This document shows, one piece after another, positions 11,291 through 21,401 of a DNA stretch of 64,000 nucleotides. The notes beneath the pieces are model-generated. The model had not been told where the DNA came from. It did not search any database and saw nothing but the letters and a program-made list of their open reading frames with translations. Each line of letters starts with the position of its first letter. The stretch's first letter is position 1. Source of the DNA: Adenophora triphylla var. japonica (Eukaryota; Streptophyta; Magnoliopsida; Asterales; Campanulaceae). The stretch lies in the NCBI GenBank assembly GCA_022495995.1, contig JAFEMH010001296.1, positions 186,001 to 250,000 of the forward strand, read 5' to 3'. The translations under genes were made by a program, and so were the position numbers.

Positions 11291-11759
11291 GCAAGAAGTC
11301 CCAATGTGAAGACAAGCTCAACAACCTCTACAAGGTTGACGATCACCAAGAAGATACGTACTCAACCAAACTCCTCCTTCAGTCAAAATGCCTCCAAAGA
11401 CAAAGAAATCGTCGGCGTAAAACCGTCCCACGAACGGCAACCTAACAACTCTTCATCAACATCGCCCGTAGCCTCACCCTTCCTAGCCAGTGTAAGCACA
11501 AAGACAGTATGAAAGCATATCTTAGTCAACTACTTTTCTAAAAGAACATTATCATCAAAAACTCGGGTAACTCCCAAATACCGTCAAACCATCAAAGACC
11601 ATCCCCAAAGAACTTTCGAACTACGTCCGTGCTTGATTCCCACTCAGATACGTAGGCAGCCTACCCTAGGTCCAGCCGCTTGACCAACACGGTCACCCTT
11701 TTTCCCGATAATCATCATAAACTCTAATCTTCCCCGCGAGAATGCCCTCAAACAAGCCT

Positions 11760-12365
11760 CCTCAACCCCAACTTAGGATCATACTCCCGAACTAGGTCCC
11801 CATTTAGGTTCATACTCCTAAACCGAAACCCCGACTTAGGATCATACTCCCGAACTAGGTCCCCATTTAGGTTCATACTCCCGAACCGAAACCCCGACTT
11901 AGGATCATACTCCCGAACTAGGTCCCCATTTAGGTTCATACTCCCGAACCGAAACCCCGACTTAGGATCATACTCCCGAACTAGGTCCCCATTTAGGTTC
12001 ATACTCCCGAACTAAGTCCCCATTTAGATTCATACTCCCGAACTAAACCTCGACTTAGAATCCTACTCCCGAACTAAGTCCCCATTTAGATTCATACTCC
12101 GAACTAAACCTCGACTTAGAATCCTACTCCCGAACTAAGTCCCCATTTAGATTCATACTCCCGAACTAAACCTCGACTTAGAATCATACTCCCGAACTAG
12201 GTCCCCATTTAGGTTCATACTCCCGAACAAAACCTCGACTTAGAATCATACTCCTGAACTAGGTCCCCATTTAGGTTCATACTCCTGAACAAAATCTCGA
12301 TTTAGAATCATACTCCTGAACTAAGTCCCCATTTAGGTTCATATTCCTGAACTAAAATCCACCAA
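11760..12365 (+). repeat. Tandem array, 63-bp unit (copy 2)
   Basis: Same units as 885-1490. Most units carry CTCCCGAAC up to about 12235 and CTCCTGAAC afterwards, whereas copy 1 is almost entirely CTCCTGAAC. Confidence 0.9.
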
Positions 12366-12409
12366 AGGACCATCCATCCCAAACCGTCAAAGGGAAATCA
12401 TTTCAAATC

Positions 12410-12520
12410 AAGGTTCGAGGCACCTAAGACGCCATCTCCAAGGTTCGAGGCACCTAAGACGCCATCATCAAGGTTCAAGGCACCTAAGACTCCATCATTA
12501 AGGTTTGAGGCACCTAAAAC
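12410..12520 (+). repeat. Tandem array, 30-bp unit (copy 2)
   Basis: Four units of AAGGTTCGAGGCACCTAAGA type, matching 1540-1655. Confidence 0.85.
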
Positions 12521-12584
12521 GCTATCACACACAACACTAGGAAAAGCGATAAAACGCAATCATCCCCTAATTCGACAAACCAAA

Positions 12585-13275
12585 ACCATAGGGCGACTTC
12601 CCCAAAATAGTCAGATCATAGGGCGACTTCCCAAAAATAGTCAAACCATAGGGTGACTTCCCAAAAATAGTCAGGTCATAGGGCGACTTCTCAAAAATAG
12701 TCAGATCATAGGGTGACTTCCCAAAAATAGTCAGATAATAGGGCGACTTCCCCAAAATAGTCAAACCATAGGGCGACTTCCCAAAAATAGTCAGATCATA
12801 GGGTGACTTCCCAAAAATAGTCAGATCATAGGGCGACTTCCCCAAAATAGTCAAACCATAGGGTGACTTCCCAAAAACAGTCAGATTACAGGGCGACTTC
12901 CCAAAAATAGTCAAACCATAGGGTGACTTCCCAAAAATAGTCAGATCTTAGGGTGACTTCCCAAAATTAGTCAGATCTTAGGGCGACTTCCCCAAAACAG
13001 TCAAAACCTTAGGGTGACTTCCCAAAAACAAATGATTACAGGCGACTTCCCAAAAATAGTCAAACCACAGGGCGACTTCCCAAAAATAGTCAAACCATAG
13101 GGCGACTTCCCAAAAATAGTCAAACCATAGGGTGACTTCCCAAAAATAGTCAAGCCATAGGGTGACTTCCCAAAAACAGTCAGATCATAGGGTGACTTCC
13201 CAAAAATAGTCAGATCATAGGGCGACTTCCCAAAATAGTCGATCTTAGGCGACTTCCCCAAAATAGTCAAATCTT
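12585..13275 (+). repeat. Tandem array, 30-bp unit (copy 2)
   Basis: ATAGGGCGACTTCCCAAAAA units matching 1715-2415, with small deletions near 13030 and 13230-13260 that copy 1 lacks. Confidence 0.9.
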
Positions 13276-13619
13276 AGGGTCAAAGACCCGAACCACAACC
13301 GGCTTGATTCCTCTTAAGGATACGTAGGTAGCCTATCGCTAGGTTCAGCCACTGCACCAAAATGGTCATCTCTTACCCCCAAAGCAGAAGTTTCTTTCAA
13401 AGAAACGACTGCAGAACTCATCAAGGTTCGAGGCACCTAAAACGCCATCATCCCAGGGTCAAAGACCCGAACTACGGCCGGCTTGATTCCCACTAGGGAT
13501 ACGTAGGTAGCCTATCGCTAGGTTCAGCCACTCGATCACCTGATCATCCCGTCAAAAATGGAGCCTTACTCTTATCGACGACCCCGCTTCCTTCGAAAGC
13601 ACCGTCGCCGAGGGGCTAC

Positions 13620-15315
13620 TGTAAGTGCTCCAATTTGAGCCGTTAGTATTTTCGTTAGAAAATTAACGAAAGTTTTAACATTTCCAACATTTCTAACAAA
13701 CCCTAACCTTTCTAACAAAGCAAGGGTAAAGTGGGCATTGCCATTTAAAGTTAAACCAAGAAAAGAATCTCAAAAAGCAAAAGAAATTGGAAAAATCCGA
13801 ATTAGGCAAGTTGAAAAACAAACTGTAATTTTTTGAATAATATTCCTCCCCGTCCAAAAGCCAAAGATCAGTAGCGTATGAACAAAGGCACGCTTACGAA
13901 CCCCTCCGCGCGGACATCTATGTAAATCACAGAGGGCTATAAATTAAACCCTCCTCTCTCGCCTACACAACACACTTTGCTCATAGAAGCCGCACTTTGG
14001 CGAAAAATAGGGAGAAAACAAATGGGAATCCTTAGATTGCCACCATTTTCTCTTGAATCTTTCCCAATCTCACTCCAAACACAAATCCAAACACCAAACC
14101 TTGATACTCCTCAAGCCAAACACCAAATCTTGATACTCCTCAAGTCAAATTCCAAGCCTAGGAAGATAGGGTGTCACCATTGGTAAAGCCCTCCTTCTCA
14201 AAACCCTAAAATCCTCTTTTAACTTCTTGTTCATCTTGTTCTTCTTACTTGGATCTACTTGATGTCTAGTTTAACTTAAGTTTTGACCCAAGATGGTCAT
14301 CTTGAAGTTCATCTTCATGAATGACCATCTCAAATGGTCCACATTTTAAATCTCTAGTTGATTTGTCTCTTTAATTTCATTTCTACAAAATATCCCCTTT
14401 CCCTTTGCAAAGGACATGTTTAAACCCCATAAATTCCCCAAGGATGACTTGAATATGATAACCACTTAACAAAAAGTAGTGGTATCAAGTCTAGGGATGA
14501 AAATGGGGTGAACATAGATGCAAATCCCCCAAAAATCACATTTTCCCTCAAGAACATCTTGCTGTCCAGTAGCATTGTTCTGAGACCTCAGTCCATTTTC
14601 CTATTTTTTTGGACCCAGTAAAACTTGGAATTGGGTGTTGACTACAAAATACTTTTTGTATCCAACATCCAGAGCTTTCCAGACATATTTTTACTTTATT
14701 TTTTGTGTGAGTAAAACTCCCTTTTTCAAATTTTCTTTTAAAGGTCAGTTCATCAGTTTCTGGAAATCCAGATTTCATATATGAGATTTCCAGAAGGTTT
14801 TGGCCCCTCAAATCACCCCAAAAATGGAAAGTTCCTTTGCAGAAACCCTATTTAAGGTGTTCTAAGAAACTTTCATTCTCGGACTTTTCCCAGATTCTGA
14901 CTTTTTGAAGCCCTAAAGTCCATTTAAAAGTCAAGGGTCAACTGCCTTTTTCATTCTGGCAGAAATAATTTCCAACTTCAAAAGGTCTTTTGAGTACCAA
15001 ATTTCAAACCAAAAATCATCCAAAAAATCATGGGATCAGTTTAAAGTCTTCAAAAGAGATCCCAATTTTTGCTTTTCTCAGTTTCAAATTATTTTGGTCA
15101 AAACACACACACACACACACACAACAAAAGGATTTCAAATGTTTGGAAGACTCGTTTTTCGAGGCGCGCCGGGTGCACACTAACGTCCTTCCCGGCGCGT
15201 AACGTGACCTCCGAACCCAAATTTCTGATCTCGGGCATTTTTCAAAGTTTTGGCCCTCAAAATTAAAATGGCGTGGCGACTCCGTTTGATCACAAAAAAA
15301 ATCGGGTACATCACA
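13620..15315 (+). repeat. Right LTR of element A
   Basis: 1696 bp, TGTAAGTGCTCC to ATCACA. TATA box at 13937-13946. Compared with 2751-4445 I see about six scattered substitutions plus a cluster of differences at 13820-14020. It ends against CCCTG, which begins the antisense accessory ORF of element C. Confidence 0.75.
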
Positions 15316-15703
15316 CCCTGAGCGGCAGCTATCTTCACCAACCTTTGCAGCATCCTCAAATGCTCCTCCACAAAGGTGGCATAAGGAGTGGCGTGGTCAA
15401 AATAATCCTCCGCTGCTAACCCAGCCCTGTACCAGTCCCTCTCATCCTCTGACCAATCTTTAGGCTGCAGCATAAAAGGAGAAGGATCACGGGGAGTAAT
15501 GGCACCCAAAGGAGAGACATGACCATGCTGCCGGGAAAACCGATCACCCAGGTATATCACATCCCAGGTCAAGCCTGTCAGCCACCTCCTCTGTCGAGTC
15601 ACAGCCACGGCATCGCCCATCAGAGCCGCAGGATATCTCCCCCAAGGGTAGAAAGTCACCCTCTCATAGCTGTCCCCATTGATGATGGGCCTCACCATCT
15701 TGT
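15316..15703 (-). pseudogene. Antisense accessory ORF of Tat element C, downstream fragment (plant-mobile-domain-like)
   Basis: On the minus strand it starts at the TSD of element B with MVRPIINGDSYERVTFYPW and runs to LVKIAAAQG, where element A cuts it. It continues the reading from 24411 once element B and one CTTGT are ignored. Plant-mobile-domain (aminotransferase-like PMD) proteins occur as extra ORFs in plant Ty3/gypsy elements, sometimes antisense between pol and the 3' LTR; assignment here rests mainly on the upstream half at 24411-25290. The remainder would lie left of the window. Confidence 0.6.
15699..15703. other. Left target site duplication of element B
   Basis: CTTGT here is repeated at 24406-24410, directly flanking TG..CA ends. 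Confidence 0.9.
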
Positions 15704-16858
15704 TGTAACGACCCTAACCCTAGGCACTAATTTTAATATCATATTGTGTGCTTTTAATATTATTGTTAATATTATGTGTCCATTTTTATATACTTGATTT
15801 CTTATATTAGGATAAAATGATAAGGAAGTAAAATAATGTTCTAGGGGAAAATAATAAAAGTAGAAAATAGATAAAGAGTAAGAGGAGGTTAAATTGGGTA
15901 AAATAAATAAAGGGGAATAAAAAGGGGCTTTCATTTATTTAGGGTGAAAGCCTTGGATGAATAATTTAGGGAGGGGAACCAAATCCCTTAAAATCCTCCA
16001 CTCTTACCTCCTAGTACAAGGACCCCCATACCTCCCATACCTTTCCCCTTACTCTCCCTCCTTCCTCCATACTCCTTCATTCTTCATACTTCATTTCCCT
16101 AGCAAAAACTCCATGGAAAGCTCCATTGAAGCCTCCTCTTCCCAAGTCATATAGATAGTTTATTTCTCCACCATTTTCAAGTTCAAGGGCATTTTTGAGG
16201 TTGGATCATCTAGAGGAATTAATCAAGCTAAGAAGATCATCTTTTTATCCCAAAAATCCTAAGGTAAGTTATTATGACTTCTTTCTAATTATTGCACATT
16301 TTATGTGTTAATGAAGGTTTTATGAAAAGAAAAAGTATATTGTATTTTTAATATGGTTATTTGAGTAAAATGATTATTCAAGATTTAATTGATTTTAGTT
16401 ATGATATGGGGGCTTAAGTTGAAGGAATGAGGGTATAATGGGAGTAATATGTTAATGACTTGATTGGGGATTATTAGGATTTTCTCTTCTAATTAATGTT
16501 CATGAATTATTTGGTGTTGTTATTATTATTAAAATGGTTATTAGATGCTTGGAAACCTTCTTGTAGTTAAGAAATGGGTTTATGTTATAGAATGATGTGG
16601 TTGTTTAAGGAAGAGGATCAATAGTGTAAGAAAATGGATTAAGTAGATTAAGGAGGTTAAACTTGAATTATGGTATGAAATGGGTGGAAGATTTAGTGAT
16701 GAATAATTTAGGTTTACATTATTATGGGTTTATTTGATTTATGATGATCCTTGTAAGCTAGGAAATCCTCTTGGTGTTCTTGAATATTGGGCTAGATAAA
16801 AAGAAAAGGAATTAAAGCTAAGTAGAAAGGATTAGAAATCTGGATGTGCTGGAAATCG

Positions 16859-17044
16859 CCTTGGGCGGTCGCCCATAGGGGCTTGTGCGGCCGCCCATGA
16901 GGCCAGTAACATCCCTACCTTGAAACCCTCTTGGGCGGTCGCCCAAGAGGTGTGTGCGGTCGCCCAAGAGGGCAGAAACTAGTATTCCTTTTGAAACCCA
17001 CTTGGGCGGTCGCCCAAGTGGTATGGGCGGTCACCCAAGACCCC
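16859..17044. repeat. Cluster of near-palindromic GGGCGGTCGCCC modules
   Basis: Six modules, the best being CTTGGGCGGTCGCCCAAG, an 8-bp perfect inverted repeat with a 2-base centre. Others read GGGCGGTCGCCCAT, GTGCGGCCGCCCAT, GTGCGGTCGCCCAAG and GGGCGGTCACCCAAG. Repeated at 22557-22742 in the other LTR, where the last reads GTCGCCC. Function unknown. Confidence 0.8.
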
Positions 17045-17398
17045 AGACCTCATTTTAAAGCTGAGCCTGAATTAGTTTGGTAAGCTTGATTCATCACTTA
17101 TAAATGGTGACTCCCACTTGGTAAATTGAGCTTGAACCTTCATAGAGACCTTGTGATATAGAATATTGTCAGGAAAAGGGTTGATAAGCTTGAATTGTAA
17201 CTTCACCAAAGTGATTCAAACTTGGGAAGTAGGACTTACACTTTTATTAATATTATTCGAGGTTGAGTAGTAACTTTGTAAGAATGGTTTACGGTTTAGG
17301 TTGGCCTTACTTGCTCCCATACCTTGGTGATTAGTTGAACAGTGTAGAGATTAAAATCACACTAGTGTGTTGGTTAGGAATGTATATGTGTTACATCA

Positions 17399-17590
17399 AT
17401 ATATTGTATCCCGATTGTGGATTATTTGGTATATGGTTATATTGTATCCCGATTGTGGATTATTTGGTATATGGTTGTATTGTATCCCGATTGTAGATTA
17501 TTTGGTATTGTTATGTTGTATCCCAGTTGTGGATTATCTGGCATATTGATTATATTGCATCCCGGTGTGGATTATGTGGTTATATGGATA
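17399..17590 (+). repeat. Tandem repeat, about 38-bp unit, in LTR of B
   Basis: Five units of TGTATCCCGATTGTGGATTA plus TTTGGTATATGGTTATAT, the last two diverged. Copy at 23097-23288 in the right LTR. Confidence 0.85.
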
Positions 17591-18708
17591 CCTTATTTGA
17601 ACTCATAGTCGTTAATGGTATTATGCATAGTGTATTAAATGGTTGTTGCACTATGGTATTGATTAGCATGAGTATACATTACCATGTTGTTATATTATGA
17701 GGCATAGTGTATTAAATGGTTGTTGCACTATAGTATTGATTTGCATGAGTATACATTACCATGTTGTTATATTATTATCCCTTTTTGTGGATTTATTTCA
17801 AGTATCTATTATGTGCTTGAACGTGTTGATATTCGGGGGTATAATGGAATTCAATCAACTATTGATTTGTTCTATAAGTGATTGAAGGTTCATTATACCT
17901 GTGACCGTTCCCCTCTGTGGCCACAGAGTGGGTGTGCTAACGACTGTATTGACCCAAAAAGCTTTACAGACCGTTGCGATTAATGATTAGGGGTATGCTT
18001 CTGTATTAAGCCTAAAGCTTTACAGTAGCGATATTATTGTTGGATACTCTGATATAGGTATCTTTTCTTATATGGATCTCTGGAGTATGAGTCCTATAAG
18101 AGGTGAATGTGCTGGAGGCAGTTCACCAAATAGAGGAGTTTCACTCCCACGTTGTACGACTTATTGTTCAGACGGGAAAGGTAAAATGAGGTAACGTAAG
18201 GTGTTTATCGCTTTCATAATGTGTTATGTGCTACCATGCTATGTGTTGCATCTTGTTTGGCATATTGCTGCATTCATAATAGCTTATTGAGATTTATTCT
18301 CACCCCTTCCCTTTTACTGCTTTAGATTGTGCTGAGACAGGTGACCTGAACCAGTGAGGCCGGGAAAGAGTTTGGACTCTCGCTTTTGGGACTTATCAGG
18401 ATAGGTATATGAGTGGGTTGTCAGGAGTCACAATTAAGTTTTACTCTTTTACAAGTTGGAAGGAAAACTATTTTGTCAAACAATGTTATTTAGGATTTTC
18501 AATGTAATTAATCAAGTATGGTTATTAAAGTATTTGTTTAAATTTCTCCAAGTGGAGATATTATTATTTGATTTTGTTTATGGAAAATTTAGAATTGGTT
18601 TTCTTGTAAAGGCAAATAAAAGTTTTAAAAAATCTAAGATGGGTTTTCTTAGTTTGAGCTTCTCAAGCTCGGGACACGCGTTAGGTCCCGGGTTGGGGTG
18701 CTCACAGT

Positions 18709-18720
18709 TGGTATCAGAGC
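18709..18720 (+). promoter_or_regulatory. Primer-binding site of element B (initiator tRNA-Met type)
   Basis: TGGTATCAGAGC two bases after the LTR end, the standard plant PBS complementary to initiator tRNA-Met. Confidence 0.9.
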
Positions 18721-18807
18721 TTAGTTTAGAGGTCAAGGGTAGATGTCTAAACTAAGGGGGAATGTGTGGTAATTGACGCCGAGTGTTTAGTGCAGGAGTT
18801 TGTTCTA

Positions 18808-20320
18808 ATGGCTGGAAACAATGATGACCAGCGAAAGGTTCTAGAAAATGAAAGATGTTTAAATTGTAGCCTTACAGTCATGGTATTTTAGTGATGAATT
18901 CAAATGGTCTTGGGTTGAATATGGAAAATGTTACAGGTGAGTTAATACATTTTACTTGAGTTGAAATTGTTAATTTAGTTGAGATATGGTATAGTGAAGT
19001 TTTGGTATAATCTTGATGTTAAGAAAAATGATTTAAGTATGTAGTATTATTTAGGGTTCCTTTTCATGAAGTTGGCTAAGATGTAAAGTTGTTGTTATAT
19101 GAGTTGTACAATGCTATTATTATCGTATAAATGATTTTGGATAAGTTGACAATTTGTTTGGTGGTTAGAATATGAGAAAGGGGTTTGGAAATGAGTAGAG
19201 TAATAGTTTGATCAAATATAGGTGGTAATTGAAAGAGTATTATAAAGGTTAATATATGGTGGAGAGAATATTGTTGTGTGGCTTGTGATGTGTAAAAATA
19301 ATGAAAATAACTTGAGTAGTGGGTGAATGAATATGGCAACTAGTGATAATAAGATATGATTTAATGTGGGAAGATAGAGTAATAGGGTTATAAGACTTGG
19401 AGACAGTATGTGGTATCATTTGAGAACTTTATGCTTAAAAATTGACTAAGTGGTATAGTTGTTGTTGAATTGTGGTCTTATATAGTATATGATGTATTAG
19501 GTGATATACATGGTGATTGTAGTGGTTAGTCAATTAAAAGGGCTTTAGAAATAAACAGGAAAGGGTGATTTTGGAATGAATGTGGTAAGGTTGATATTCA
19601 AAGTTATTGGGAATTATGTATCCATTTTAGTTAAGTTATAATGATCATAAAAGGATTTGAAGAAAGATTTAATAATAGCAATATTGTCTAGAGTAAAATG
19701 GTGTTGTAAAGTAAAGGCCTATGGTCGAGTATGTGTTTCGGTTCCAGGAGAGATAGATCCCTCAGGGGTCACTAGAGGTAAAATTCCCTGTCTCAGAAGT
19801 TAGGGGTTATATTTTATTGATCTTGTTTCATATCATTATGTGTGGCATAGCATGTTGCTTCTATGTGGCATACATTACTTGAGAAATTGTTTTATTGTTA
19901 GAGGATTCTGCTCTTATGAGAGAATACCTCGAATCTCCTTTGGGTTTGCCACGATGGTGATGTGGTTAGCTGGGCATGTATTGCCAGTTGATTTGGTATG
20001 ATTACCGATGTGTAATTATGAAATATACTTGACCTGGATGGTTAAGTAGTTGTTGTGTATTGGTAGACTATCATAATAAATGAGTCTCCTTTTCTAAGCC
20101 TAATTTGCTTATATTAGTATTTGGCATAGATAAACCTTTACATGGTATTCTTGTTATATATGCATTAAAGGCAGAAAGTTTTGGTTAAAGATGTGAAGGA
20201 TAATTAGTATGTGTTAGACTTGCATAAGAAGTCTTTCCAGAAGTTTTATGTGCTAGTTGTGAGTAGATGGTAATTGTGTTTCCATCCAGGTATCTCATGT
20301 GTTGATTCTAAGTATGGTAA
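18808..20320 (+). other. Decayed gag/5' internal region of element B
   Basis: A start ATG at 18808 opens MAGNNDDQRKVLENERC and stops soon after; this may be the remains of the gag start. The rest to 20320 is A+T-rich with no readable domain. The region is far shorter than a full gag-protease-RT span, so large deletions have occurred. Confidence 0.45.
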
Positions 20321-20324
20321 TCAG

Positions 20325-21060
20325 AATTTTAATCCTTATCTTGATGGCTTTATGATAGTTATGATTGATGATCTCCTTGGTTATTTAAAGTTATGAGAGG
20401 ATCAATTGTGAGTTGTGTTATTTACCTTTAGTAGGAATTCATTGTTTGAGGAAGTGTGAGTTGGCTTGAGAGGATTCCAAATTTTGGGTTCTACAGTCTT
20501 AAGCTTGGATGTTACCATGGATCTAGCAAGAATTGAGTCCGTGATCTTTGGGTTGGCAAGTACTACCGAAGGAATTTTTAGGGAATTCTTGAGAATTGTA
20601 AAATCATTGATTTAGTTAACACTAAAGAATATATAAATGGTGTAGGATGTACTAAGGATGAATCATATGGATAGAGATGGAGAATAGATTGACTATAGGT
20701 CCAATCCTTACCTTACTTAATGGATGTGAGGACTTTGTGAAAATTTAAGTGCGTATTAAAGGAGAATTAGATGGTGATATTATGAGAATTGGGAAAGTAA
20801 TAGCGTATGCTTCGAGGAAGTTGGCTTAGATAAACCGGAATTTTCTTACCCTCTACTCGAGAGTGGCTGCAATTGTTTTATGTGAGAACTTTACCTTTTG
20901 GAAGCTCTCTTGTGGAATTTGTTACCGATCCTAAGAGTTGGAGGATTTAGTTATTTAAAAGGAAGAGATTAGAAGACTATCTAGATTATTGAAAAATAGG
21001 CTGTGTATGGTGTGATGGACTTCCTTTCAAGTTGAGAGGTTAATTAACCTTAGCAAGTTT
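20325..21060 (+). pseudogene. Degenerate reverse transcriptase - RNase H of element B
   Basis: Translations in shifting frames give NPYLDGFMIVMIDDLLGYLK near 20330 (the RT catalytic region, normally F-x-D-D, here M-I-D-D), MDLARIESVIFGL near 20520, LTIGPILTLLNGCEDFV near 20690 and GKVIAYASRKLA near 20795. These follow the order of the RT palm/connection and RNase H start of chromoviral pol. Many stops and frameshifts; no enzyme can be made. A short piece near 21265-21330 resembles the C-terminal end of pol. Confidence 0.8.
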
Positions 21061-21388
21061 ATGTAATAACAGTTTTTAGTTTAGCATTGGAATGGGTACT
21101 GTACAAAGCTTGATATGGACAAGTTTAATTGTATAATCCTTCGTGCGTATGGAGTTCTGCAGTTAAGGATGATTTGGCGGATTTGACTTATGTGGGAAAA
21201 CTGTTGAGAGTTATTAGAATGATAGTTTAGGGAATTGAAATTCTAGGGTATTCGGGTTGTGAAAATGTATAGAAGAATCATGCCGTTAAGGAAACTAGTG
21301 AAAGTTGTAATTTGAGATTCGTGAGAGGAACCTTTGCTAGTCGATCTTTGAGGTAAGTCTTTTTAAAAATTCGGGACGAATTTTCTTT

Positions 21389-21401
21389 AAGGGGGAGTGA
21401 G
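21389..21401 (+). promoter_or_regulatory. Polypurine tract of element B
   Basis: AAGGGGGAGTGAG directly before the right LTR. Confidence 0.85.

Larger units (their letters stand above)
10910..13619 (+). mobile_element. 3' internal region of element A (copy 2)
   Basis: Second copy of the tandem-repeat region at 1-2750, in the same order and ending in the PPT at 13610-13619. The shared sequence begins at or before 10910; the true start in copy 1 is outside the window. Confidence 0.75.
2751..15315 (+). mobile_element. Tat/Ogre-like LTR retrotransposon A, non-autonomous, in tandem with a second copy
   Basis: Order: LTR 2751-4445, PBS, internal 4446-13619 with a broken gag (about 5919-7924), about 3 kb of unrecognised sequence, tandem repeats, PPT, LTR 13620-15315. 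I find no protease, reverse transcriptase, RNase H or integrase motifs, so movement would have needed proteins in trans. Because 1-2750 repeats 10910-13619, the element shares its left LTR with another copy (LTR-int-LTR-int-LTR), as produced by unequal LTR recombination. The right end abuts CCCTG inside an antisense ORF of element C; the matching left-hand TSD is outside the window. Confidence 0.7.
15704..18706 (+). repeat. 5' LTR of element B
   Basis: 3003 bp. It contains a block of near-palindromes (16859-17044), a 38-bp tandem repeat (17399-17590) and a directly repeated 75-bp segment (about 17623-17775). Small open frames in it (for example 17367-17549) come from the tandem repeat and are not genes. 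Confidence 0.92.

Noticed and set aside
17367..17608. Short ORFs with repeated YIVSRLWIIWYMV (also 23033-23398)
   Set aside because: Made by the 38-bp tandem repeat within the LTR of element B.
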